Assembly: GCF_029784135.1 (NCBI RefSeq)
Contig: NC_073746.1
Coordinates: 65,536,763-65,600,762 of the forward strand
Origin: Toxorhynchites rutilus septentrionalis
Taxonomy: Eukaryota; Arthropoda; Insecta; Diptera; Culicidae
Direction of reading: 5' to 3'
DNA length: 64,000 nucleotides
A model generated the notes under the pieces. That model saw only the letters and a program-made list of their open reading frames with translations. It was not told the origin of the DNA and did no database searches. A program made the position numbers and the translations under genes. Positions 21,326 through 32,869 of this stretch are shown one piece after another. The number at the start of each line of letters is the position of its first letter. Position 1 is the stretch's first letter.

Positions 21326-21860
21326 ATTAGTTGTATTTTTTCAAAAAAATATAAAAAAGTTGTTGTTAGAAAAACTTTTTCCCTGTAAGAGTGCCCATCG
21401 TCCGATGTATGGAAAACTTGTTGGAAATTCTATGGGCTATTTATATCTATTTTTTTTTCAGAATTTTAAAAGCATATGTTTTCGAGAAAAATGAAGTATT
21501 TTTTTTTGAATGAAATTTCTTTCCAAAAAATTCTTTGATAATTTTTATTTCTTCCGATGTAGGGAAAACTTGTTGCAAATTTTAAGGGCTTTTCATATGT
21601 ATATTTTTGGGAATTTTGAAAAAAATACGTATTTGAGAAAAATGAATTTTAATTTTTTAAATAATTTTTTCGTCAGCGAAATTTTTTCCCAAAAAAACTC
21701 AGATATTGCATAAACATTAAACAACGAGATCCCACCACAGATACTTCAATCATTATGAACATAAGTACTTATTTTGTGTTTTGCGGTAAAGAACAAAATT
21801 GCCAATTTTCACGAAAATCTGAGAACTAGTATATCGGTTTGCCCGGAAAGGGCTGTATAT
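21326..21860. other. AT-rich sequence between the inverted repeat and the next foldback
   Basis: Contains another GGAAAACTTGTTGG unit and a block (about 21770-21840) that matches, inverted, the left arm of the 10158 composite (AAAGAACAAAATTGCCA). Confidence 0.5.
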
Positions 21861-22755
21861 TAGGGTGCCAATGAAAATGGTCATCTCTCATTTCAAAAAG
21901 TTACCTCATAAAAAATGTTCATCATCTTGAAAAAACATCCTACGCCAAATATTAGCTCAATCGGACTTAAGAGAGAGTGATGCAAAGCGGTCAAAGTTTG
22001 ATTTCTTTGAAGATCGAAAGATCATCCATGGAGGGAGAAAATAAATCGGGGGTTTCGAAAAACTTTTTTTGATGCCAAATGTCTTAAAATTGCATGAAAT
22101 GTCGAGATTTAGTGTCATCTCGAAAATTTTTGTCAAATATGACACTCTGGGACTTTTTTTCGAAATACGAAACGAAACGCATGATTTTGGGTACCAATAA
22201 AAATAGTTATCTCGATTTTTCATTCGGAACTTGCTACAAAATGTTGATTTGCGCGATAAAAATATTAGTTCATTCGAACTTCTTTTATTGTGTCACAGAC
22301 GTAGAAATTTTAGTTTTTTAGAAAAACGAAAGATCACCGAAAATCGGGGTTTTAAAAAAAAATTGTTGATGCCTAATGTTTTAAAATTGCATTACTTGTC
22401 GAGATTTACTGTTATCTCGAAAAAAAAAAATGTTGTCAAAACAAAAATTTTGTTTGGCACTTAGTCGTTTTTCCGTCTGAAAAGTCGATTTTTAACAAAA
22501 AAAAATGTTTTTGAGATAACTGTTAATCTCGATGTGCCATGCAATTTCAAGACATTTTGCATCAAAAAAAATTTTGAAAACTCCGATTTCCGGTGATTAA
22601 TCGATTTAAAAAAAAAAACTCAAATTTTAACGTCTGCAACACTAATAAATGAAGTTCGTATGAGCTGATATTTGGCATAGGGTGTTTTTTCGAGGTAGTA
22701 AACATTTTGTATAGGGTAAATTTTTTTGAAATTTTAGGGTCGTTTTTTTCCCATA

Positions 22756-23485
22756 CGAGGGTCACTATTTATATTTCGGGAATAGGAACAAAAACAAATA
22801 GTTAAGCTGCGAATATATTTTTATTGTTTTTCAAAGTACTTGCCACGATGATCGATACACTTTTGCATGCGCTTAAACCAATTTTCAAAGCATTTATTCC
22901 AATCGACACGAGCCTTTTTTTTTGAGCGATTGTCAAATTATGTGGGATCCAACGTGAACATAATTTTCGCAAAACAAAGTGTTCATGTAAAATCGCATAT
23001 ATGCTGGTGGAACTAATGCTTAGGGATGCCTCAATTTCACAATAGGTTACATGACGATCTTGCTTAATAATTTCGTGCACAGCATCGATGTTTTCTGGCA
23101 CTACAGTCGATTTTGGACGACCTTCACGAAACTCGTCGGACAGCGAACTACGACCACGATTGAATTCACTATACCAGCGATACACAGTGGTTTTTGATGG
23201 AGCTTCATCGCCAAAAGTCAAATTAAGTTGATTGACGCACTCTTGTTGTGATAATTCACGTCGAAAGTCGCAAAAAATCATCGCACGAAAATGTTCACGA
23301 TTCAGTTCTATTTTTTTGCCGAGACCAAACTTTCAACTAAATATAAAATAAACAAATAGCGTCCGTATGACAAAATGTTCTGAGTACGTATATCGTCAAA
23401 AATGTCAAACTTTACGATGGAACCGTCAGATGGACTCACATGACATCAGTGTTGCCAATTCCCGAAATATAGATAGTGACCCTCG
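22756..23485 (-). mobile_element. Internally deleted mariner, copy 1 (730 bp)
   Basis: TIRs CGAGGGTCACTATTTATATT at both ends, TA at 22754-22755 and 23486-23487. Nearly identical to 39720-40450, including the same internal deletion. A full-length mariner is about 1.3 kb, so about 0.55 kb is missing. Confidence 0.95.
22802..23281 (-). pseudogene. Mariner transposase, N-terminal HTH region, frameshifted at deletion
   Basis: Seen: MIFCDFRRELSQQECVNQLN, then KTTVYRWYSEFNRGR (HTH) and EGRPKSTVVPENIDAVHEII, to WIPHNLTIAQKK. The A-run before the deletion join is one base shorter here than in copy 2 (9 against 10), so the frame shifts and the C-terminal piece is not read. The whole DDE catalytic domain is absent. 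It was probably spread by a transposase from another locus. Confidence 0.93.
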
Positions 23486-23599
23486 TACATTCATTGGCAC
23501 CCTACTGTATATATTTACTATGGAACTCGCTGTCGTGAATTATCACGATTCTACTGTAATTAGAATTTTTTTTTAACAACCAACGTGTTCACTAGAAAT

Positions 23600-23637
23600 A
23601 ATGTATTTGGCAGAACACCGTTTGCCGGGTCAGTTAG
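23600..23637 (+). mobile_element. Helitron-like 3' terminus relic
   Basis: CGTTTGCCGGGTCAGTTAG resembles the 3' end of 38937-40649 (GTTTGCCGGGTCAGCTAG). No body identified. Confidence 0.4.
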
Positions 23638-23926
23638 TATGATAAAACAAAATTGTAATTTTAGGTAGCTTCCACAAAATGTACAAATCAGAGACATCTT
23701 TGAGTAACATAATAAATCCATGGAAGATTTTTTTTCTGTATTATAGTGACTTTCAACACTTTTGGCTGGTTCGCCACTTTACTTCCATTTTCGGAAGAAT
23801 GTCGGAAGTGAAAATTGAACTCGTGACCTTCAGCGTGAGAGGTACGGATGTCACGGAAGTTACTACGCCAGATCGCCAAACCATGCATGGTAGATGTAAA
23901 CCTTCGGAACTGCTCAAACTGTTAAA

Positions 23927-24700
23927 TAGGGTGGCATTGGATTTATGGAAAAAATTGCAACATCGAACTTCAAGAACCGACCATGTACGTTTTGTTTATT
24001 GGCCCAAAAAATTACCTGTGCAAAGTTTCAGCTCAATCGGACATGATTAAGGGGTACCTCAAAGCGCTCAAAGTTTTGATTTTGCGATCCTCGAAAATCA
24101 TCCAAGGGAGGTGTGAAGGAAATTTGGAAAATCGAAATTTTTTTTCGATGCCAAATGACTTAAAAATGCATGAAACGTCGAGATCTGGTGTCATCTCTAA
24201 AAAAAAAATTTGGCACAAAATCGACCTTTTGGGACTTTAAGTTATGGAAAAAAAAAATTATTATCGATTTTAAAGAACCGACCATGTACATTTTGTTTAT
24301 TGGCCCAAAAAATTACCTGTGCAAAATTTCAGCTCAATCGGATATGATTTAGGGGTGCCTCAAAGCACTCAAAGTTTTGATTTTTTGGCCACTCAGGCTA
24401 GGTCCCAAAAGGTCGATTTTCGGCCAAAAAATTTTTTTCGAGATAACACCAGATTTCGATGTTTCATGCATTTTTAAGTCATTTGGCATCGAAAACATTT
24501 TTTCGGTTTTCCAAATTTCCTTTACTCCCCCCTTGGAAGATTTCCGAGGATCGACAAATCAAAACTTTGATCGCTTTAAGGCACCCCTAAAGCATATCCG
24601 ATTGAGCTGAAACTTTGCACAGGTTATTCTTTTGGGCCAATAACAAAATGTACATGGTCGGTTTTTGAAATTTAACATGACCATTTTCAATGCCACCATA
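23927..24700. mobile_element. Foldback element, third relative (774 bp)
   Basis: Starts TAGGGTGGCATTGG and ends AATGCCACCATA. Inverted arms share AACCGACCATGTAC, TTATTGGCCCAAAA and AGCTCAATCGGA. The internal motif GCATGAAACGTCGAGATCT is present in both orientations. No coding. Confidence 0.75.
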
Positions 24701-24758
24701 CACTGCGTTTCACAACTATAGAACCACTCATTTTTTCTGAGTTTCCAGAGAAATGTAA

Positions 24759-27212
24759 GTGGCTGTCCACATACCACGTGGACAGAAAAAGCATGATTTT
24801 AGACACCCCCTCCCCCTCCGTGGACAAGCGTGGACATTCCTTATACTCCTCCCCCTGTTGTCCACGTGGACATTCCTCTGGTTTTGAGGAAAAAATCAAA
24901 TAATTCTATTTTTTCGCTTAAATTTCATTTCAAGTTTGTTTCTATTTTCTATTCCATATTTTTATTGATAAAAATTATAGCCTTATGGATTTGTCTTGAA
25001 ATCTTCGTTTTTTTTCAACATTGTCCGGGAGCTCATTATTTTCTTCCGAATTCCATTTACGCTATCTCCATATCCATTTTAAAATATCGATTGTAAGCTT
25101 ATTCTTGAGTATTTTTATTAAAGCTGGCTGGCTGTTTGAGTTTTCGAAAAATCAGATAATGAAACTTTGCACTTTGTTTGAAAACAGAATTTTATCGTCT
25201 AAACATCAATGACTTTCGCTTTTACAGGTTCGGTAGTGCCTGATGGTTATCATGCTAAATATTGTCCTGAAAAATTCGTGCAGAATCTAAGGAAAAAACC
25301 AAAAGCATGTTTTTGTAGACATACATCTTTTCGATCATAGATGCACTGTTTTTTCTTGAATATTTCAGCATCCTTCATAGAACTTGAGAATTCCATCCTC
25401 TCAGAATTTATACTATGCAGTAAGTTGAAGTTCTTACAAGAGTATTAAAAGTTAATAATCTGAAGATGCAATATCTGGTGTGTAAGGCGGGTGGAGTTTT
25501 AGAATTGCCCCAGAAGCGTTCTGGATCGGTGTATTCTCATACGTTCAGCTGCTAGCAGTACTTGTTGGTAGAAGCTCATGATACAGATTTTCTTCCAGTC
25601 CAGTTTTTCAGATCCAGCCATAACTTTCTTCAAGCGAAAACCTGCTTCCGGGTTCCATTCACTAGCTATAATTTTTTTCAACTACATATTCTTGTGAATG
25701 ATTTGCCCTTTACAATTCGCTACAAATATGTATTTTCGTCGCGTTTATGAAACGAATCGCAGATTGAGATAAGTTCCTTCAAGTGTTTTTCGGGAAAATA
25801 AACGCTTATTCAGGAATTCGGTCGGTTTTGGAATTAGCACAATGTTGCGGTCTTTAAGAGGGTATTCTAGTCTAGAAATTTGATAAAAAACATTTCAACA
25901 AAACTAAAAAAAATGTTTTAAACAGCATTTTTTTTCTTCAAATTTCTGCCTTTTTTCCAAGAAAAAACACGATTTTGACCTGTCCGAGGTTCATGCGATA
26001 GTGGTATCTTTACTGATTCAGAATCTGTTCGATTTGTTTGTTTCAGATAACCAGAAAGGCTGGAATTGTGGGCGCCATGGCACAACTTTTCTTTGAACCC
26101 CCTCACTTGATGAGTTTCTAATTATGTATATATTTTTTTCCGTTCAATTTTTGTTTTATTGCTGAAAGATAGATAAACAAATAGTGATATAATGGGTGGT
26201 AAAAATATTCTTTGTTTTACTTTTTCGGAGCTCGAAGGAACGTCCGAAATTCGTGTCTCTATCCCCCTTAATCTGATCGAGACAAATCCTATCGGATTGT
26301 GCAAATGTTGCAACCTTGAAATGTAGAATGCAAAAGTTTATTTCGTTCGGATTGCGATATGTCAAATCCGATCGGGTTCCGTAATATGGATTAATATGTA
26401 GTCCACGCATTGTTGCATGTTTGCATGTTGCATGCATGTTTTTCGTGATGTTTCGTTTCTCATGAACGGTGATTTTCGACATCTGTATCGAATCTATTCA
26501 TTCATTTGCATCAAGGACTCATCTTTTCTTTTAATTAATCAGTAGTAGCAGCATGAACTTTCCAGACAACTCAATAGAAGCATATTACAAAAATTACCAG
26601 ACATCAATGAAGAACAACATCTTTGCAAGAAATAGATCTCCAGAGATACGGCCCGTACACTCATGGAAGAATTTGTTGTTCGTTTCAATGTTCAGAAATC
26701 CTTGAGAGTTCTCGAAAAAAACCAAACAGTTTTGTCATCAAGAGCAAAAGCTGAATTCAACTCGCACTTAAGTCGTGATATTTGATACTACAAAAAAATC
26801 CAACATTCTTTGTATTATTGGGTGTCTTTATCCTGACGGATTTAATGGTCCTCTATTACCGATTGGAATAAATTGATGGATCCTAGTTCATGTGCGTTAC
26901 CTTCAGAATATACATTTCAAGAAAGAGGTTCTGTCATATGAAAAATATGGATGTTTGACCGAGCAACACTCTCAATCAGTTCAGTATTTTTATTGATTAA
27001 TACTGAGTACTCAGGGCGGGCGTGAAGTTCAAAAAATCGTGTAAATACAAAACAGATCTCATTCAATTTTGACTATTAACTTGAATGTTTTACTTTAAAA
27101 AATACTTAACGTGTCCACGTGGGCATTATGAAAACCCCCTCCCCCCTCACCGTGGACATTTTCGTAACCACTACCCCTCCTAAAGTTATCCACGTGGTAT
27201 GTGGACAGCCCC
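24759..27212. mobile_element. 2.45 kb element with GGGGCTGTCCACATACCACG-type TIRs and TAA target duplication (Harbinger-like)
   Basis: The left end GTGGCTGTCCACATACCACG and the right end (complement GGGGCTGTCCACATACCACG) are inverted repeats, extended by paired CCCCCTCCCCC/GTGGACA blocks. TAA flanks both sides (24756-24758, 27213-27215). The undisturbed right arm of the host Tc1 reads ATGTAAGAAGTCGG, which shows the empty site and proves a TAA duplication. A 3-bp TWA-type duplication suggests PIF/Harbinger, but no transposase was recognised inside (24900-27100 is AT-rich, with the 25980-26093 dispersed repeat). Confidence 0.8.
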
Positions 27213-27429
27213 TAAGAAGTCGGTTGAATTGAACTATATGGTGTAGAATACAATAACTATCTTCATTTATAAGACTGGCCATTTCAACTTTATTGTTGTG
27301 TTCAAGCGCGAAACATTCAAAAAACTAAAATTCCAGTGTTTCATAACTATAGAACCAGATGGAAAAACTCACTCCTTTACAAAATTAACTTAAATTTCAC
27401 ATGAATTATAATATGTTTCTAATTCGTAG

Positions 27430-27705
27430 GTCATCTTTAGTTCTCAATCAGTTCAAACAACCCATTCGGGGTGGTTACGATCAAGCTGCACCATGTTGTA
27501 GTGTGTATCTCGTTCTACGCAGAGGATACTGCTCGTTTAAACTCTTCAAATCACTCTTACTGCTTATGAGCTTCCTCTACTATTCGTCCGACCACTCCTC
27601 AGATGTTCATGACAGGATTTTGATTTGATAAACAAGATGACCAACACAGAATCTGAAGTCCCCATTCATTAAACCATGCCATAACCTTCCGAATTTTAGG
27701 AATTG
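27430..27705 (-). pseudogene. Tc1-like transposase C-terminal remnant
   Basis: Read on the minus strand from about 27705: IRKVMAWFNEWGLQILCWSS, then a degenerate version of the SPDLNPIEN motif (CLSNQNPVMNI), a stop, then GVVGRIVEEAHKQ. Known: the C-terminal Tc1 signature is a Trp-rich segment ending in SPDxNPIExxW with the last catalytic Glu; here the Glu position is lost. N-terminal DNA-binding and first two Asp regions are gone. Stops and substitutions show it is long dead. Confidence 0.7.
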
Positions 27706-28045
27706 AAGTCAAATTACCCAATTATCAAATTGTTTTTGATGCAAAAACAGCAGTAAATGATTCTGAAGTACTTCGTTGCACATCTGACTGTTCACTCGTG
27801 TTGATAGTGAGCTATTTTGTAAAGGAGTGAGAGTTTTTCCATCTGGTTCTATAGTTATGAAACACTGGAATTTTATTTTTTTGAATGTTTCGCGCTTGAA
27901 CACAACAATAAAGTTGAAATGGCCAGTCTTATAAATGAAGATAGTTATTGTATTCTACACCATATAGTTCAATTCATCCGACTTCTTACATATCTCTGGA
28001 AACCCAGAAAAAATGAGTGGTTCTACAGTTGTGAAACGCAGTGTA

Positions 28046-31000
28046 TTGTTAAGTAATACACCTTTATTCAAGTTCAGATCAGCGAAAATGCGACATTTAT
28101 CACAAACACTGAGTGAAAATTTATTCGGAATGTTGTTTTTTTTTTGCTATTAGCAAAAATTATACAATCTCTCCAGCAAAAAAAAAACTTGATCTGCGAA
28201 CGACCCGTTTTCAAAGTAACGTGTCGATTATGGATACGAAACATAGTTTGAATATCATGAATATGCAGAAACCCATTATTCGTTCTTCAGATTTTGCTAC
28301 TTGACACGAACGAAAGACGACTTGAATTCATGCAAAGCAGGATAAATATAAAAAAAATGGATAGCTGCACTACTCGGATTTGTATCAGACAAAACCTCAA
28401 GTCGATATTTTTTTTTAAATTAGAATATCAAAAAAAAATTGTTGATAGCATGGAGATCGAAAGAATGAAATTGAAAAACAATCAATTAAATGCCAAATTA
28501 CTATTTAACACAATATAAAAAAAAATTTGGTTCTAGTTGGATTCGTGAATCTTTTGAATGAAATTAATTTCAGTGATAACACCATATTCGATATAATATT
28601 GATGTCATATTCTTCCATGAAAACAGTTTTGACATTCACGGTTGCAAAAACTACAACAATCTTGGCAGCGATTGTTCCCCCGGTGGTGACAAAATGCATC
28701 CTCTCATTTGCTACAAAAGTTCACCTTGAGAGCTAATGGAAATCATTTTTGCCATCCGTTCTTTTTTCTGATGCTTTCGCGATTTCCTTAAATCGAATGT
28801 CACTGCCCGTTCGCTCGTTATAGGTGTTTCAGCAGAGAGAGAAAAAAAACCACCTCGACGCGCAAACCTGACGACTCCATATATGAAGAAAATATTGCTT
28901 CCTATCTTGTCGCTACCCACGAACAACCGAAGAGTGAATTGGATTCCTCTTTCGTAAGCTGCATCGGAACCAAACCAAACTTGGGCGCAGAAGATGATGT
29001 TCACGGGAAAATTATGTGATGTAAGAAAATTATTTCATTATTTGATTTCATTCATATAATTCACAGTGTTTTGCTCTGGGTAATAAAATCGTACTTCTTG
29101 TTGCGATGAATTCGGGTCATCTTAACTTTGATTTCAATTGAAAAAAATATAAAGACTGTCATATGGCTTCGCCATATTTTCTCTTATCACATTTTCAAAC
29201 ACAATTTTAACGAGAAACTTATATGAAATTTTCAATATTTTTCAAGTCTCTCATTAAATTGTTTGAAATTTTTGAAATGAAATCACAAATTTACCTATCA
29301 TGGGCTATCATTTTAGTCTTTGGGACTGTTCTTCTTTTCTCGACACTGAATTTTATTATCAAATATCTTTATCAAGGGAATCGTTTGACATCGCTTGCTA
29401 GAAGCTAGCTGTTAACGTTTACCTTAAAAAAAACACATTCAGCAGAAATGCGTAAAACATTGTGAACTCTGTCGACCTCTCTCGATATTTATTTTCTCAT
29501 GCACAAAGATTGTACAACCTTCACGCAATCGTCGCCGACCCTTTGATCGTAGGGTTCCTTACGACAACAAAAAATAAGTGCAACGGAGCAACATTTATGG
29601 TAACACGCAACAACCGGTTGCTATTTGCGGTCTTTCCGATGCCACCGGACGCTCTTCTTTCGCGCGCGCGCACCGTTTGTAACAGCATTATCCGAGATCG
29701 AAAGTGAAAGTACACAGAGAAACCTCGCAGAGGTTCGAACATTCATCAGCGAGGGGGTTTAACTACGCTACATAACACTGCACACTGCAATGCGATGTAA
29801 CAACTTTTGTGCACGGCACATCTTGCACCGCGGCGACAACTTGGAGATCATTTCTGGTGATCGAGCTAACCCCCGCCGCTGACGGTGATGGTGACTTCCC
29901 AGATCGAACACTCCCACGGTGGTCCCGTCTCTGTGGCGAGTTTGCACCTGACAGAGAATCAATGGAACGCTGCATTGAGCCGATCTATCTGTTACCTGTT
30001 ACGACACATTAAATATTTGCAGTAATGAAAGTATTTGTCACCGTTTAAATGTGACTTTTGTGGGCATGACTTGGCGGCGCGTGGGGGAGAAAGTTGACCG
30101 CTCTAATCTCGATTTTTGCTCACAGTGTTAATAAAGCGAGATCCGAATTACCTAAGACGGAACACCGTTCCATTTAATTGCCAATAAATTTGGTATCATT
30201 TGCAATAGCAAAAAATAACTCCAGAATCAACAATGAAATACAAGAAATTGTCCACGACAAAAACCGAATCCACACCACACACTCACGCGAACAAGTTTTA
30301 CCGGAACACCACCTTTGGCGGAACCAGTTTAACCAGATTCTGCGCACAGTCAGAATAAATTAGCCCGTTTGGCAATACTCTCGGATCCATGGACGAGACG
30401 TGCTCTGCCTAAGAATCCAAGAATTTGCTATGCGCGAAATCGAATCCAAACCAAGGCAAGGTATGGGCGTCTGATGGCAGATAGGAGAGGATTACGTATG
30501 CCATTTGTTTGTTCTTTCTTATGTTTTCTGGAAGTGTTTGCCTTTTTTTTTCCACGACCAGGTGGTCATACTCAATTGTACTCGTGCAGAGTAACGTGAT
30601 CGTCATTTGGATACGTTTAGAATTCTTCATTGCAGCAGAATAAGTTATAACCAAATGAGTGTTATACGATTGGACAGAATGATCCATTCCAATTCTAATG
30701 TGACAAGAGCTTGAATCACCACAAATCGACTGAGAGAGAGAGATCATTTGGTCACTCACCTTCACTCGAATTGAAAACAAAAATAAAGCTGCAGCTTCCG
30801 CATTATCTCTATGCAGCCGATTCGTACAAATATGTGCGCCAGTCGATAAGCGACAATCGGTAGATTTCCTGTTTTGATTCTATTTGCCGATATGTTAGAA
30901 ATGAATGCTGTTATCGCTCGAAATAACTGCTCTTGAGCATAGATTATACTATCAGTAGATAGAAAACTCTAAAAAGATAGAAGAGAAATTGTGCAAATCT

Positions 31001-31486
31001 TTGCATAGTCATAAACATTACCATCATTATCGGAATTTCTCTCATCGCTCATCTCTTAAAGATTACAGTGGGTACACAAACTAGTTTTTGTTGAACTTTG
31101 AAGTCCTGTATCATCATCAAATATTATCCGTTTTGGATTATTCATGTATAATTTTAAATTGAATTGTTCAAATAACATGCTATCAGATACACAGTTTGGA
31201 TTTCGCAAAAACATAAGAACAAACGAGTGCTCAGTCATGCTTTTCATATCGATATTCAACCGGGCTTTACACACAAGGAGCTTCTGGCTTTGACCTAATT
31301 TAATCTTCATATAGTGACCCTGAAAAGAGTGTTTTGGTGAAATGGTAGAAAAGAACTCGGAACCATCAGGCAAAGAAAAATTACCAAGTAGACAAAACCA
31401 ATCGGGTTAACTTTACTTCCTCAAATATTTGTATTTCTAAGGACCTAAGATATCACGAACTGGTATGCATAAATATACTTCCCAAC
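28046..31486. other. Unassigned sequence, 3.4 kb
   Basis: 28046-29450 is AT-rich. 29460-30010 is more GC-rich with scattered open frames on both strands and no family match; it could be a promoter or 5' region but nothing shows it. 31056-31373 minus is a 105-codon open frame of unknown origin. No mobile-element ends recognised. Confidence 0.4.
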
Positions 31487-31972
31487 AGCTCGTGGCCAAA
31501 TGGTTAGCGTCCCACACCATCAAGCCGGAGGTTCTGGTTGGATTCCCGTTCTTGCCGGAAGATTTTCATCAAAAAAAATTCTTTCGACTTGCACTGTGGT
31601 CACGCGTATTCTAGGACTTACCACTCCACAATACATTCAAGACGTATTATCCGGCATAGAAATCTCAACTAAGTACTACAGGTCGGACTCGATTATATAT
31701 AGTCGACCATTTTTTTTCAACAATTATTTTCAAATCCTATACATAATCGAATCTCAAGAAAACATTTTTTTCATTAATGTATGAATGTCAAACATTAATA
31801 GAAAAATAGCTTTTTTTGTGATTAGATTATGTATTGGATTCGAAAATTAACGTTGAAAGTGAAATTGCAATTATATATATCGAGTCCGACCTGTACTAAT
31901 AAAAATGACGCAAGTAATACCTACATTGAGAAGTCAAAAGTTCCACTGGGAACGTTAGTGCCATCCAAGAAG
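31487..31972 (+). mobile_element. tRNA-headed SINE (Feilai-like), split by a MITE
   Basis: Pol III box A-like TGGCCAAATGGTT (31493-31505) and box B-like GGTTGGATTCC (31536-31546). The tail includes GGGAACGTTAGTGCC and ends CCAAGAAG. Flanked by an imperfect duplication TATACTTCCCAAC (31474-31486) / TATACCTCCCAAAC (31973-31986). Without the MITE it is about 269 bp. Confidence 0.85.
31679..31893. mobile_element. 215-bp MITE, second copy of the 3941-4152 family
   Basis: Same TIR start CAGGTCGGACTCGATTATAT, TA on both sides (31677-31678, 31894-31895), internal sequence in the opposite orientation to the first copy. Inserted in the SINE tail. Confidence 0.9.
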
Positions 31973-32229
31973 TATACCTCCCAAACCTCTGAATCGGCAA
32001 TCAGTTTAGTTTTTTCATTGCAAAATTCTCTACATGATTGAACAACGAGTTCGATACCATGATATCCTTGATCACAATCGCATAAAAAGTTCGTATCTAG
32101 ACCTATACGATAAAAATGAGCATTGAGCGCATAACGATTGAACGTCAACGTGGATATCATTCTAATGAAGTTGCTATCAACATTGAACTCTGTCGGCAGA
32201 TGAAAATAATCGTGATACGCATTGACTCT

Positions 32230-32869
32230 TTTGGTGAAAAAATACATGTTAGAGCGAAGATCCTTCAGTCGTCGGTAGAGGTCCCCCGTAATGGTTTCAT
32301 TCAGTTTTAGCATCTCATAGTACACCACACCCAGCTGGTCCCACCAAATAGACAGCATAACCTTCTGGCCGTGAATATTCCGCGCGACAGTCGATGTTGA
32401 TGCATGGCCGGGGTATCCATACGTTGCCCGAAGCTTAGGATTGTCGTAATGGACCCACTTTTCATTGCCAGTAATGATTCGATGCAGAAAAACCTTTCTT
32501 TTATGCCATTGGAGCAGTTGTTTGCACGTGAAAAAACGGCGCTCGACGTCTCGTGGCTTCAATTCATACGGCATCCAATGTCCTATCTTTCGGATCATTC
32601 CCATTGTTTTTAAACGATCGGATATGGTTTGCTGAGCTACTCCAAGTGTATCTGCAAGTTCTTGTTGGGTTTGTGACGGATCTTGATCGAGTAAAGCCTC
32701 CAATTCTTCATCTTCAAACTTTTTTGGCGGTCCGGAACATTATTCGTCTTTCATGTCAAAATTGATCACCATAAACTTCCACCAAAATGCGATGACTTTC
32801 CGCAGCTTTATTCTTCATATTGAAGTAATGAAGTAACACTCCCCGCGAAATTGGTACGAAATTCGACAT
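32230..32869 (-). pseudogene. Mariner transposase pseudogene with deletions and catalytic Asp-to-Asn
   Basis: Seen: ATG at 32869 gives MSNFVPISRGVLLHYFNMKN and ESHRILVEVYGD, then a gap (second part of the first HTH missing), a stop, then PKKFEDEELEALLDQDPSQT, AQQTISDRLKTMGMIRKIGHW and PYELKPRDVERRFFTC. The first catalytic site reads HRIITGNEKWVHYDN, with Asn in place of the Asp of GDEKW. It ends near KLNETITGDLYRRLKDLR (about 32235), before the second catalytic Asp (HDNARPH), which is absent. The open frame then runs on into unrelated sequence to 31921. No TIRs recognised. Inactive by at least three lesions. Confidence 0.9.

Larger units (their letters stand above)
21861..23504. mobile_element. 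Foldback element related to 12130-13057, split by a mariner
   Basis: Starts TAGGGTGCCAATGAAAATGG and ends CATTGGCACCCTA. It has inverted arms and the internal motif (GATGCCAAATGTCTTAAAAT) in both orientations. A 730-bp mariner (22756-23485) interrupts the right arm at a TA. Confidence 0.75.
24701..28043 (-). mobile_element. Tc1-like relic with about 230-bp TIRs, split by another element
   Basis: Ends CACTGCGTTTCACAACTATA (left) and the inverted copy at 28043; TA at 24699-24700 and 28044-28045. Arms run 24701-24758 plus 27213-27390 on the left and about 27815-28043 on the right. Between them is a Tc1 transposase remnant on the minus strand. The left arm is interrupted by the element 24759-27212. 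Confidence 0.85.

Noticed and set aside
29460..30010. Promoter/CpG-like region of a gene
   Set aside because: Locally GC-richer only. No core promoter element or adjoining exon could be shown.
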